Source of the DNA: Edaphochlamys debaryana
Taxonomy: Eukaryota > Chlorophyta > Chlorophyceae > Chlamydomonadales
Direction of reading: 5' to 3'
Assembly (NCBI GenBank): GCA_016858145.1
Contig: JAEHOE010000146.1
Coordinates: forward strand, 186,001 to 250,000
DNA length: 64,000 nt
The position numbers were made by a program, and so were the translations under genes. This document shows, one piece after another, positions 1 through 11,969 of this stretch; position 1 is the first letter of the stretch; the number at the start of each line of letters is the position of its first letter. The notes below the pieces were generated by a model, which saw only the letters and a program-made list of their open reading frames with translations, was not told where the DNA came from and ran no database searches.

Positions 1-651
1 CAGTGGAGAGGGGGGAAGGCGGGGCGACAGCGGCAGGCGGGAGCCGGGGACACGCGCAGCACGTACAGCACGGTCTGCGCCAAAGTCCTGCTTCAAGCTG
101 GGAGCCAATACAAGCTTGTCTGCCTTGCATACATAGCAAATCTTAGCAATGTAGCGCATTCCAAGGCCGCTGCACTCAATGACCGGAAAGCCCGTTGGCG
201 CGAAAGGTCGCATTATCCGGCCTGCCAGATGATATGTAATGCTTGACTGGCAGGTCTGAGTCAGGCGAATGACCAAACAGGGCGCTCGGCGCTATGCGAT
301 GCGCAATGCTGGCAGCCAGGCAGCTACTGCAAAGCTATCGGTGCCGCCACGAGCTTTAAACTGCTCTGAAAATTCTGGTCGGGTTCGGCATCACAACGGC
401 AGCGCCTTCGCGCCATGTCCGGTCTGCCTCAAACAGGTTGGGCCCGGCGTCCAGGCAACTAGGCCAGGGGCCCTGGAATAGGGTCTGCACTTTCCATAGG
501 CCAGCACGGGGCCTGGATGCGGGTGGGGAGGTGCGGATGGGGGGAGGGGGGCAACAGGTGCCGCTCCACTCGGGGACACCGCCTCACGAACCGTCACACG
601 GATTCCCCGCATCCTTGCTGCTCCCTGCCCCCGCAGATACCTCTGCTGTGC
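1..651. other. 5' flank of the ALKBH4-like gene, no gene seen
   Basis: No coding exon could be supported here. The open frame of the downstream gene extends back to 517, but the first in-frame ATG is at 652, just after a good splice acceptor (pyrimidine-rich, ending CCCGCAG at 636). This suggests that the stretch ending at 636 is a 5' UTR intron and that the upstream open frame is fortuitous. Confidence 0.4.
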
Positions 652-3600
652 ATGAACATGCACCTCGATGCGGGCTGCGATGGAGGCTCCACAGCACCGG
701 CAGCTGCTGCCAAGGCGCAGGAGCAAAGCCTGCGTGGCGGCTGCCGAAACGCGGCCGCTGCGCAGCCAGAGCCCACGGTGATTGACCTGGAGGGCGGCGA
801 GGCCGCCCACACGGAGGAGGGGGTCGAGGCTCTACTGGAGACGGACGAGGAGGAGGGGGTGGAGGCTGTACTGGTGACAGACGAGGAGGTGGTCGAGGTC
901 CTGGACGATGAGGCGGAGGGAAACGGCGGGTGGCAGGCGCCAGGAGCGGTGGAGGACCGAGCAGGCCCGTCCGGAGCGGCTTCCCAGGCCGAAGCGGCAA
1001 CCGCTGTGCAAAGCGCGAGGGCTGCAGTGGACCTCGCCCCAACGACGGACGAGCCCAAGCCTTCCGTGCCTAGCAGCGCAGGGCAGGGTACAGAGCCAGC
1101 GGGCGAGGATGGAACAGCACGAGGGGTGTGGTGGGGGGAGGAGCCAGCGTCGGCAGTTCGAGGGGATGCGGTGGCGCTGCTTCCTCCGCTCGCCAAGCGC
1201 CGACGCCGTGACAGCGGCCCGACACCTGCTTCAGCGCCGGGGGCTGCAGGGGCGCCCACAGCTGTGGACGCGGGGGCCCATGTGTTCATCGGTGGGTCCG
1301 CGCTCAAGCCGCAACAGCAGCTGCCTTGTGCGGCCGCAGGCACGGGGAGACCTCAGGGCCCTGGGTCATGTGCGGCCTCCGAATACTCCTCAGGAGGCGA
1401 GCAGCGCAACGCGTTCAAGCTGCCCCTTGCGGCCCGGTCGCCGTCGCCATCGCTACACGGGACGCCCCTGCCCCAGCGCCGGCGCCGCCGCTGGCAGGAG
1501 CTGCTTGGACGCGAGCCGCCGCACCCTGGCGCAGGAGGCAGCGGCCGCAGTTCGCCTGAGGACGGTGGCCGACCTCCTGCCCCCACCTCCCTAGCACCAG
1601 GCGGCAACTCCCCCGAGGCGGTAGCACTCGAGCTCTGCCGCTCTCCAGGGCGGTTCCAAGTGAGCGGGAACATGTGGGGCAGCCCTGCGGAGGAGCCCAC
1701 GGGGTGTGAGCCTGCTCTCCGCTCTGGCGGTGGAGGGCCCAGGCCAGCCCCGGTGCAGCCCGAACGGGAGGTTGCAGAGTTAAGGAACAGCGCAGCTGTT
1801 GGGCCCGCGGCCGGCGAGGCGGCGACTGCGGCTGGCGGTGGGGGGCACAGGCCGGCCCCCGTGCAGCCCGCATGGCCCCTTGCTTCCGGGGCATTCCCGG
1901 AGGCTGGCCCCGCGGCACCGCCAAGGCCCTGTGCGGCACCCGTGGGGTGGGCGGCGGCGTGCAGCGACGAGCCAGGTGGGGAGGCCGTCCCGGAGTCAGA
2001 TGCTGACGTGGACCACGTGTCTGAGACGGACTTGGACGAGACGTCAGACTCGGGCGCGGACTCGGCGGAGCAGGAGCCGGCTGGGCCGGCATGGGCTGTG
2101 CCAGAAGGCAAACAGGCGGCCACAGCAGCAGAGGCGCAGAGTCTGGAGACCAGGGCGGCGGACGGCGCTGCAGAGCGGTTTTCAGCAGCAGGCGGGCGGA
2201 CCTGTGGCATGGCGGGCGCTCTGCATGGGGGCGCGAGCAGCCCCGGCCTGGGCCCCGGGGTCGTGCTCCACGGGGAGCTTCCCAAGGCGGGGCCGACGGG
2301 CGGTGGCGTAGACGGCAGCGAGCCCAAGTCAGGGCCCTGGCCGCAACCCACCGGAGCGGTGCTTGCGACGGGGCACCCGGGCGTTGCGCAGGAGGCGGCC
2401 TGGGCGGCAGGACCTGAAGGTTGGGTGGACCCCCAACCTGCACGCGTGTCTGGAGGCGAGGTCGAGGACGGGACCCTGCTTGCAGCGGTACACAACGCCG
2501 CTGCGGGGCCCGGAGCGGAGCCTAGCGACGCCCCTGCGGTCCGCGGCTTGCAAGCGCAGCCGCCTGCCACTTCCTCGGAGCAGCCGCAGCCGCAGCCGCC
2601 CGCTCGCACGGCGCGGCTGCACCCCTTCTTCGCCCCTGCCGGGCAGAGGCCTGGTTCGGGGGCCAAGCCGGGGCCTGGAGGCGGGCATGACACGGCGCAA
2701 GGGGCAGGGCCCTCCCTCGGCCTCGGTGGCGCGACTGGCGGGCTGGCGCCGCCACTGCAGGCCTCGCCGCCCGGCCTGCAGCCGCCACCCGTGCCTCTCG
2801 CGGTGGTGAGTTTTCCTGAGGCTTTAGAAGGAGAGCAGAGCAGTAGGAGCGGGTCCAGGGGTCAGCTCGGGCGCCTTAAATCCGTAGAGCTACGCACGCG
2901 CTGCCCTCGACCCCGCTGCAACCTGCAGCTGTCCTTCACTGACGCGGGTAACAGCGGGCCATGTGTTGAACCATGCGGCTTACAACCCGCGCTTCAACTC
3001 CCGCGCTTACCCCCTACCGGGATTGCCTGACTCTCGAACTCCGTGATCACACCCTGCGCTCGGCCCCGGTGCACCCCCCGGTGACCCTCCGCCAGGTGAA
3101 GCACGCCGCCGTGGACGGGCAGTACCTGGTGCCCGACTTCGTCAGCCCCGCCGAGGAGGCGGCGCTGGCGGCCCTGCTGGACGACCCCGCGGCGCTGCCC
3201 CGCTGGTCCGGCTGGGAGACGCACGCGGCGGCCACGGCACAGCTCACGCGGTGAGGCAGGCGAGCGTAGGGGGCGCCATGCGATGCCGATCGGGGTGAAG
3301 CAAGGTGGTAGTGTCGACTGGGCGCTTGGGGACGCGGGGAACATGGGTAGGGCTGTGTCGGCATGCACAGAGCCGCTTGACCACCGCGCTGGCCTCCGTT
3401 TCCCGCATCGCACGCAGGGGCAAGCGCTGGGGCGTGCTGCCCGACTACCACCGCCGCGGCGTGGCGCCGGCCGTGCACCCGCTGCCGCCACTGCTGCAGG
3501 CGCTGGCGGCTCGCATGCGGGAGGCGGTGCCGCCGCTAAAGGTGTGTGCGGCAGGGGTGTCCGGACGGGACGGGATGGGGTTGACGGGAAGGAAGCGGAA

Positions 3601-4466
3601 GGGGTGTCTGGACGGAGGTGCCAACGCCTCCCGGGCGGGGAGGGAGGGTAGCGGCCAGAATCCTTCCTCCCGCGGCAGAGCGTGGCATCAGAGCCGCGTG
3701 CGCGCCGCTCTGCTCCCGCGCTCCTCGTGACACTGCCCGCCCCGCCCCGCGCGCAGGGCTTCCGGCCCAACGAGGCCAACGCGCTCGACTACCGCCGCTC
3801 CCGCGGCTCCTGGCTTCGACCCCACGTGGATGACAGGTGCGTGCGCCTGCGGCGGCGGCAGCGACGCTCACGCGCTGAAGACGCACAGGGCAATGCCAAA
3901 ACCACACTGCTTCAGGTCTACGTCTGGCGCCCATGCAACCTCCCGCTAGGGTTCCCTAGCCACGACTCGGCCGTGTCCGCTGACTCCTTCCACCCCGCGG
4001 CTGCGCCCAGGTTCATGTCGGGGGAGATCATCGTGAACCTGTCCCTGCTGGGGGCGGCCACGATGACGCTGCGCAGGGATGGCAAGGCGGGCCGGGCGGC
4101 AGGGCCGGAGGAGGCACGTGTGCTTCTACCGCCGCGGAGCCTGCAGGCAAGCGGGATGGCCAGGAAGGGGAGTGGAGGCGGCGCGTTCTGTTGCGCCTTG
4201 AGGCCGCAGGGTTGATCCGTGGTGCGACGCACAGGGCCTTAGTGGGCATCCACTAGCTCCCTGTGCCGATATTAGCCTCGCGTGCCACAGGGGTTAGTCC
4301 CTTTATTTGCTAAGGCGCGTTTCAACTGCTTTTCGCCACACAGGTCCTCAGCCGCTCGGCCCGATGGAACTACTCACACGGTATCGCCGTCCGCGACCTG
4401 AGGGCGGAGCGCCGCATCTCCATCACCTTCAGGCACTCGGCGCTCAAGCCCTTTGAGCGCGACTGA
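652..4466 (+). CDS. ALKBH4: AlkB homologue 4-like Fe(II)/2-oxoglutarate dioxygenase with long disordered N-terminus
   Basis: Six exons: 652-2805, 3096-3250, 3418-3541, 3757-3836, 4011-4146, 4344-4466; 923 aa. The last ~205 residues carry the dioxygenase fold. After the N-terminal block comes GFRPNEANALDY, as in ALKBH4 proteins, then the first metal ligands HVD (in RPHVDDR), the core strand GEIIVNLSLL, PPRSLQVL, the second metal His in WNYSHGI, and the 2-oxoglutarate-binding Arg region RISITFR. The family removes methyl groups from protein or nucleic-acid substrates; the substrate here is unknown. Exon 1 adds ~718 residues of low-complexity, acidic and Pro/Ala/Gly-rich sequence that is absent from animal ALKBH4 (about 300 aa). 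It holds a SUMO-interaction-like VIDLEGGE followed by acidic residues, a KRRRR basic cluster and TARLHPFF. The last intron appears to use a GC donor (CAG/GCAAGC at 4147). The catalytic identity is firm; the start codon is an inference. Confidence 0.85.
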
Positions 4467-4714
4467 GGGGCGGGCACTGGGGATGCTGAGGTGGTTCGAA
4501 TGCACGCTGCTGGCCCACCACTCGCCAGCAAGCGGGAGCAGGGGGATGCAGAGTTGAGTGATTGCAATTGAAGTGACGAGGGCATAGTGCAGGGTGTGCG
4601 CGCGCAGGCTTTTGATGTTTGCCGGTTGTGACGTGGATACGCTGCAGCGTGGGGCGCGCACAGCTTGCGCAATGCAGGTTGACTCTTGCATGGCCCATAG
4701 GAAGGCGGATCAGG

Positions 4715-4719
4715 TGTAA
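4715..4719 (+). terminator. Candidate poly(A) signal TGTAA for the ALKBH4-like gene
   Basis: TGTAA lies about 250 bases after the stop. This is the usual polyadenylation signal of Chlamydomonas-type algae. The 3' end converges with that of the NRT2 gene on the other strand. Confidence 0.5.
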
Positions 4720-4744
4720 TCTAGGCTCGTTGGACGTCAGGCAG

Positions 4745-4749
4745 TTACA
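4745..4749 (-). terminator. Candidate poly(A) signal TGTAA for NRT2
   Basis: TTACA on the plus strand is the first minus-strand TGTAA that I found downstream of the NRT2 stop. It implies a 3' UTR of about 850 bases that runs almost into the 3' end of the converging gene. Confidence 0.35.
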
Positions 4750-5597
4750 TGGGGTATGCACCTTACTTATGCACAGAGACCACAGGCGCTGATAGCGCAT
4801 GAGGAGAGTAGCATAGAACAATGACTATTCATACGAGATCTCTGCGTTCAAACGGAAGCCAATGTGGGAAGCATGCAGAAGCGGCCAGCACCTGTCGGGT
4901 GCCAAGACATGAAGCGGATGCGGCATGGTCGGAAAGGCAGATAAATTAGCCCTTGTAATGTGACCGGTGTATTGGCGTGGTTCAACAGATGCATCAGTGA
5001 TTGGTGGCGTAAAGGGCACACGTGAACTGCAAGGTGATCGATGACGTGCACGCCGCTGGCCTAAAGTCCGCCTGCGGCCAGCCAACCCGTCACCTACGAG
5101 GATGCACACCCTCTCGAGGCCATCGAAACGTAGCAGCCGCAATCACGAGCGCGAAGTCACTATAATACCATTTGGCAGTAATGAAGCCGAAGCTCAAACA
5201 CACGTCCGGTAAGAAATGCATTGTGGGAGGACGAGGCTTGCCATACAAGCGGCCCCCAGGAATGGCCTTGCGGCAATCCCCTCATATATACATAGTACTG
5301 TGCTCTGGCTAGGTAACTGCTGCCCTTCAGCAGCGGCTTTCCACCACACTCCGACCTGCTGCCTCTATCCAAATGGATTGAAAGCTATCACCCCCCAGGT
5401 TGCAAAGTCTTGACTTCCAATTCGACGAATCCACTGGGACGAATCATGCGGGGGTGAGCCCACGGATGAACCCCGACACATAGGTAATCTTCTGAGCCCC
5501 AAAGGCTTCAGTCGTGCGTGCACGCTCGCTCGCCCCACACGTCCCACCCTGGCATTCAGCGCTACACGCACACTGGATACGGCGTTTTGTCCCTGGC

Positions 5598-8500
5598 TTA
5601 GGCGGGCTGTGCGACGGCCCTGTGGCCAGCGCCCGGGGCCGCCACGGCGTCGCCGCTGTGTGTGCTGTCCGTGCTGGCACCGCCCGAAGAGCTGGGGCGG
5701 GCAGTGACCTTGGTGACGTCCATGGCCGGCTCGTCTGTGTTGACCCGGTTGGACTTGCCCCGCTGCGACCTGGATGGGCGTTGGGCAAGGGCCGGGACAT
5801 GCAGGTTGGCCACATGGCTAAAACGCAAGGTACGATTGGCTGCAAGAACCTGATAGCCTCACATGTGCTCCATGAGGTGCTCGTAGGCATAGGCTATGCT
5901 TGGGGCAGGCGGGCATAGCCCCCGCGCAGTACACAAGCAACAAGGCCATCTAGCACTACACGGAGCGGTACGCGCAGAAGATGTAGTCGGTGATGCGGCT
6001 GATAGCGGCTATGCTAGAGTAACCGGCATGCTGTTGCTGTCGATGATGTAGAGCTGCGCCGGTTACCGCTAGCAGACTGATACAGGGCCTATGGGATACA
6101 GGCGCGAATAGCACTTTCCTGAGCCGCTTGAAGAAGCCCCCAGCCGTGAAGCGTGCCAGTCCACTATGGTCATCATGCGCGAGCGATGCTTGGGGCCCCG
6201 GCCTTCCCACCCACCTTGACTCTACCGCGAAGCGCATGCTGCCGTGGTGCAGCCCCTGGGACACCTCCTCGGCGCTCCACTCCTGCGAGACAGCACGCAG
6301 GGGACGGAGCCTCAGTCACACGGAAGGCCTCCCTGGCAGCATTGACAACCGGCCAGCTAGATGCAAGCAACCCCGGAGGCCTAACGCTCTAGAAACCCTG
6401 AAACCCAAGAACAGGGTACGGTACGTGCCTTGAGGTAGTAGTCCTCCTCCGTGGCGCCCTCCTTGGGGCCGGTCAGCATGGAGCCCCACATGGGGAACCA
6501 CAGCGCAAAGAGCACCAGCGTGAGGCCGATGGTCTGATAGCCCATGTACTGGAAGCCCTCGTACTTGGTCAGGCTGCGGGCGCGCGGGCGGGTGCGAAGG
6601 AGGGGTAGTAGTGATGAGCGCGCGAGAGCGAAGCCACTTTGCGCTCATGGCACCGGAGGAAGGGTTCTAGGTACTGTACACTGAGAGGCAATCAAAGGTC
6701 ACTCCGTAAAAGGGCCTGGACTCACTTGAGCTGCCACGGCGCGGTGCCGGCGAACCAGATAGCTTGGGTAATGGCGCCGCCCACGTTGCCGCCCGCGCCC
6801 ACCAGGCCCGACACCACTCCGTAGGCGCGGCGCGACACGAAGGGCGTGATACCGAAGTGCAGCCCGCAGGCCTGCTGGCAGAAGACGCTGAAGACGATCA
6901 GGATCCCGATCGTGGTGGGCAGGGAGCCGTACACCTGCATGCACGCATGGGGACGGGGACACACGGGGGGCGGGTCTCGGCATGCGCACGGCAGGGTAAC
7001 AGGTCACCTGCCGTACTCAACAGCTGTCAGATAGATAGAACTGCAGCACCTAAATCTGCTGTGGCATCTCAAGCGAGGACCCACCCGGCCGAGGATGACG
7101 CAGAATATGCCGCCCAGCGTCTGGATGATCCACAGCGCCCAGATGCGTCCGCGCATGCCCTCGCGCAGCGCCACGAGGTCAGACAGCATGCCTCCGGAGG
7201 CACGCGTGAAGAGGTTCATCTGGCAGGTGTGAAGGAGTACCACGAAAGTGTGGGTTCAGGAAGGTGGTGATAACGGCATGGCCTGCTGGCGGCGGTTGAG
7301 CTGCTGCACCGACCGTAAACCCAGCAAAGTGCAGAGGCTCGACACCCCACCACGCGCCGGCCGTCTGGCCACCCACCATGCCGAAGATGCCTCCCAGCAG
7401 GCCCGCAGTGCCCAGGCTGACGCCAAACTGTTGAGGGGGCACAAGGGGTTGGGTGTTAGCTTCACAGCAGCGAGAGGTGTACGCGCGTTACACCCTGATC
7501 GGCATGCCTAACCCTAGCCCTGGCCCAATGTGCTAGATGGGGCTCGCGCCCACCATCCATGACCCGGTCTGCCCCGCCCATAACCCTGGCACCGTGCGAG
7601 GTGGGGCTCACGCCCACCACGACGGCACGACCCCGCCTCCCGGCCTCGTGGCACGCACCTGGTCAAACATGTATTCCACAATGACGTTATCCACCGTGAG
7701 CTCGACTCCAAAGGAGTAGCCGTATGTGAGGGCCAGCAGCCACGACCTGAACCACGGCAGGGGGGCGGCGTGTTATCCGGCATGACGGAACTGACGGCAA
7801 GCGTCAATGAAAGGCTGTGCTGTTAGGCAAGGGTCCACGCAATGCAGCCACAGCCCACCCTCCTCCCGCACCTGTAGTTGCCGAGGCCGGCCCTGATGAC
7901 GGGCCACACGGCGCCCTTGGTCTTGAGGGTGCCCTCCTTCTTGAGGTCCCGGTAGTCCTTGCCTGCAGGGGGAAGGGAGGGTGGACGGAAGAGGGCGTGG
8001 GTCGGGGGATAATTGCGGTGCCTGACATTGCGGAAGGCCGCCAAGGAATGGCGCCTGTCAACAACGCCCCGCCACCCAGGCGGCCCCTGCCCTAGCCCCA
8101 GTCAGGGAAGGGCAGATCTACAGCATGCAGCTGCTCGGAGAACCCTAACGCACGACCAGGGGCTTGTGAAGCTTACCCGAGGGGTGGTCGATACCGAGCA
8201 ACAGGGTGGCCAACGCGGTGAGGATGTAAAAGCCGCCGGGCACGAAGAAGGCCCAGCGCCATGCCTGGGTGGTAGAGGACGGTGGTAGGCGACTAGCCTG
8301 ACAGCAAGCGAGGCCAGACACACTGGCAGACGGAGAGTGCACACGAGCGCTCAACTACCTGGTAGCCGGGCGTGCCGTTCTTGACCAGGCCGTCGAAGAT
8401 GGCGGGCATGATGAAGTGGCAGGCGCCGCCGCCCATGTTGCCTGCCGGGATGGAGGTAACAAGGTCAGCAGGAGGAGAACGGAGACCGTATGCATGAGTG

Positions 8501-10043
8501 AAGGGGGCTGGGAAGAGTGGGCCAACCGTATCCGCTTGTTTCAGGAGAGGGGGGCCTCAGCAAGGTCGGGCGTCAGGTGCAAGGCACATGCAGCATGGCT
8601 CACCCCAGCCTCCGGCGATGGCATTGGCGGTTCCCACAATGCGCACATTGAACATTCTGGGGGAAGGGTGGCACGGGACAGGGAGTAGGTACAGAGTGAA
8701 GCCACAGGACACTATCTGGCGGAGGCTAGCGGGCGTGCTGACATGCAATTCGCTTTTCATGACATCAGCCCCTCCCAGCCGTCCCACTCACGTCCCGCAC
8801 CAAAACTGGCAGCACACGAACATCTGCGCAGAGGAGAAGCCGGGAGCAAGCACCTTTGCACGTGGGTGGCCTGCGAGGCTTTCTACCGCCCTTGCATTCA
8901 TCTCTGCTGGTATCCAAATCGCTAAGGGGCCGCCGCCAGCCCTCACTCACGCAGAGCGAGCAGCCGATGAAGAAGCGGACACAAGCGAAGGTAGAGAAGT
9001 CGGCGACAAGGGCCATGCAAAACACGGCGGGCGCGGTGACCAACAGAGTGGCTGCCGTACCGTAGCGGGGGCCTGGGGCGGGGTGGGGTGGGGTGGGGTG
9101 GGGCACGCGCAAGGCTACTGTTGATCCCTGTCTCCGTCCCTGGCTTCAAGCACGTGCACAGCAGAGCGGCAGAGCCCCCAGATTCGAGCCTTCAAGTTAG
9201 GGGACTAGGAGATCCCCCAGGGCAGCGTGCGTCGGTGGTGGACGGTGTACCGTAATCGGCAAAGGGCACCGGTACGGTATGGCAGGGCAGCGGCAGGGGC
9301 AGGGGGGAAGCAATGCCATTTACAGCATCAGACCGCTGAGCCCCGCCCAGCGTGTGGAGGCTGGAGACGCTCGCGGCCGGGCCCCACAGCACTCACCAAC
9401 GATGTCGACGAAGACGCCCATCCCGACGCGGGCGGCGATGGCGCCGCACACTGCCGCAACTCCAGCGTTGCCCAGCTCGGGCTTTGTGAGGTTCAGGTCG
9501 TCTCGGATTACAGGTACCAGAGAGGCCGGTGCAAACGTGGCCAGGAAGGAAATGAAGAAGGCAAACCATGAAAGCTGTGAGGGCCATGGGGGAGGGCCAT
9601 GGGGGATAGGAGGGAGCGGTTAGACAGCCGTGGGGCGCAGGATGAGACGCAACGTGGGCCAAGCAGTGCCGGAGCGGTCATGGGGCGAGGGAGAGGGGCA
9701 GGACGAGCGCACAAGGCAGTTCTGTGTCCAAGGTTGGGCAGCAGTCAAGGAGACAGCACTGCGAACAGTAACACATTATACAGGAGTCGCTTACGTGGAA
9801 GGCCATAAGGTGAGGCTGTACAAATCGCCAGCTGCATGCGGGGAGAGGCGAGTGTTCAGGGCGGTTAGGGTTTGGCACGAGGCCACCGGCGGCAGCGCGC
9901 GGACCGCACAGCGGTATTCGCACAAATGCTTACATGGGTATGCTCTTCGCCTTGCCCTCCGAGTCAAGCTCGTATGGGTAGCTCTTTGTGACTTCTGTCG
10001 GCATCGGCGCCGAGGCCTTCACAAATGCGTCAGCTGAGCTCAT
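5598..10043 (-). CDS. NRT2: High-affinity nitrate/nitrite transporter, NNP family of MFS
   Basis: Sixteen exons in transcript order: 10043-9934, 9831-9795, 9574-9397, 9072-8951, 8823-8792, 8656-8604, 8441-8359, 8264-8177, 7962-7872, 7746-7659, 7427-7377, 7219-7085, 6934-6726, 6573-6429, 6282-6215, 5769-5598; 553 aa, close to the length of Chlamydomonas NRT2 proteins. It imports nitrate (and nitrite) across a membrane with protons. Both NNP signatures are present: AGGWGNMGGG near residues 172-181 and GAGGNVGGA near 402-410. Other NRT2 landmarks are [14 protein letters not shown] in the first membrane span, [16 protein letters not shown], the loop [13 protein letters not shown] and [11 protein letters not shown]. 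The hydrophobic segments fit twelve spans. The cytosolic C-tail is Ser/Thr/Ala-rich. NRT2 proteins normally need a NAR2 partner, and none is encoded in this window. Intron 14 may use a GC donor (AAG/GCACGT at 6428); a weak GT donor twelve bases on would add three residues. The last intron holds a dispersed repeat. Confidence 0.96.
5911..6065. repeat. Dispersed 155-bp repeat, copy 1 (inside the last NRT2 intron)
   Basis: Starts GGGCATAGCC and includes ATCTAGCACTACACGGAGCG. It aligns along its whole length with 59345-59499 in the same orientation, with scattered substitutions and few gaps. Because most differences would change amino acids in every candidate frame, it looks like a non-coding mobile-element fragment rather than a shared protein domain. 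Confidence 0.8.
9079..9103. repeat. (GGGGT)n microsatellite at an NRT2 splice acceptor
   Basis: About four to five GGGGT units. On the coding (minus) strand this reads as CCCCA repeats directly upstream of the CAG acceptor of exon 4, so it serves as the polypyrimidine-like tract of that intron. Confidence 0.8.
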
Positions 10044-11169
10044 TCTTGCTAAACCCGCTTGATTCGAAAGCACCACACGAGGGCGGCGCTTGGTCCTAGA
10101 GTTTGACCCAAAGCTGCACGATTGTCGGGCCGGCGTCGGGCACCAACACTCCTGACGGACTTGTTGCCACTGAGGGGATAGGGTGAAGCGACGGCGCTCA
10201 GCAGTAAGCGAGCAGCACGTGGCAGCATTACAGCTCGTGGGGCGGGACGGGCTCTTATGCGTACGGGGTAAGTGATGGGGTCCTTCGCTGGGCTCTTCAG
10301 GAGGGGTCGTTGCCGCTTTTCGCCGCGCGCCCGACACTCCACCATCAGTCGATCAGCGTAAAGCCCACAGGAACGATGTACATCAGCATTGTCGGGTTGA
10401 GGAGCGTCGGGCATCGGGACGTTCGTCAATTGGTCCCTGTCGTCGCAGTCTCACTCGACAGGACGACGCATAATAGAGGCGTCTAGAAGCTCAGTGTGTT
10501 GCGCTCTGCTGCTTGCAGGTGTGTCGTGCAGTCGCGCACGGCCAAACCCTGGTCGCCGCTCTCAGCGGCGAGGAGCGGCGTGCGGGCAACCGTCGAACGG
10601 TGGCCCTCGGCAGCCCTTCTCACATGTGACCGCTCCTCTTGTCGCCGCGCAAAACGTCTCTATTCGTAACGTGTCCGTGGCGCTGTGGTAGCGTGTCAGG
10701 GCGTAGCAGTAGGCCCCTTGCTGCCTTGCAGCAGACGTCCCAGAAGATCGGCCCTCCTGCTCGGCCGTACTGCGGCATACCAACTCTTTTGTTGCCTTAG
10801 GGAGGGCCCGTGACCCATGCTATCGGCCGTGGCACCTGTACACACGCTTTGCACACACACACCCCTTCCGGTTGCTTGGCGGCGGTTGGGGTTTTCGCGG
10901 GGGGGTGGTGTGGCACGCAGAGCGGGGAGGAACGCAAGGATGAGTAGCTGACCAAAGTGCGTACCCAAAATTTCGCTCGAAGCAGAGGGTGTAGCACGTT
11001 AGTAAGCCTCAACGATGTTCTCCACGCGCGCCCTTGGACCGGATTAACGTCTTACGGAGTGCCGAGTAAGAAGACTCGTCACACCGGAGGGGAGAACAGG
11101 GAATAACCGAAGGCAGGGGAAACAGAGTGCAATCCCGTGCGAAGAGTGAGTGCAGGTACGGTTGAGCAG

Positions 11170-11965
11170 ACAAGGGTGTGTCACCAGGTCAGGGCGTCGG
11201 CGCAGACCTGGGGCAAGGCAAACAAGGGAGAAACAAGGGGAGAGCAAGGGGCCGGGGTGCAGGCGCAATGCACGCGGCGATAAAGAAACCGAACAGAAGG
11301 GCCGGTGCAGAGAGGGGGTGCACGGGCCGAGCAGACGAAGAGAGGGTTAACGCGTGAGCAAGGAAGGCTTGACGCGTACGAACCTGGGGAACGGGCAAGG
11401 GGGAAGAAAGGGCAGGGCGACAGGGCAAGGCAAGGCAGGGCAGGCAAGGCGGATAGCAAAGTCCAAGTGCAGAAAGCAATCTATGCCGTGCCGCCTCGCT
11501 GGCGCTCGGCTCCTCCTAACCCACAGGTGCCTAAAGGTGAGAGACCCTGGCGGACTGGGGTGTGTGCACCCCACAGGCAGGTATCTCTCGAGGCGTGCGG
11601 GCAAGGGTCTCCGGCGAGTCCTGGGTGCAGTGTGTCCGTGACCTGCGGGGAGGCAGGGCAAACGCAAGGGGAGAGCACACGGGGCTCGATGCAGGAGAGC
11701 TTGTCCTGCACGCGCGCTCACACGTCCAAGGCCGGCAGGGAAGACCTGCGGGCACGGGGCACACAAAAAGGGGGCACTCGGAGGGGAACGGCTTGACTCG
11801 CCTTGGGTGCAGGTGCAGGGCAGGTGTGCTTGAACACCTGCGGGCACGGGAAAAGGGGGCACACGGGGGGAGACGGGAGGGGCTCCGCGCGTGGGTCCAG
11901 GCCAGGCAGGAGGTGCAACCACCTGCGGGCAATCGGGGGAAACAGGGGTAAGCCGGGCCTAGGCT
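11170..11965. repeat. Degenerate minisatellite built on ACCTGCGGGCA-type units
   Basis: About five diverged copies of an 80-100 bp unit. Each has a GACCTGCGGG or CACCTGCGGGCA core followed by a purine-rich GGGCACAC...AGGGGGCAC segment, with cores near 11205, 11640, 11745, 11835 and 11920. The unit boundaries are blurred by substitutions and indels, so the copy number is approximate. Confidence 0.5.
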
Positions 11966-11969
11966 TACC
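11947..11969. repeat. Short inverted repeat
   Basis: GGTAAGCC and GGCTTACC form a perfect 8-bp stem around a 7-base loop, at the right edge of the minisatellite. Its significance is unknown. Confidence 0.45.

Noticed and set aside
1353..2693. 446-codon minus-strand frame
   Set aside because: Antisense to the low-complexity exon 1 of the ALKBH4-like gene; Pro/Ala/Gly-rich with no domain. The plus frame joins the catalytic exons in phase, so it is preferred.
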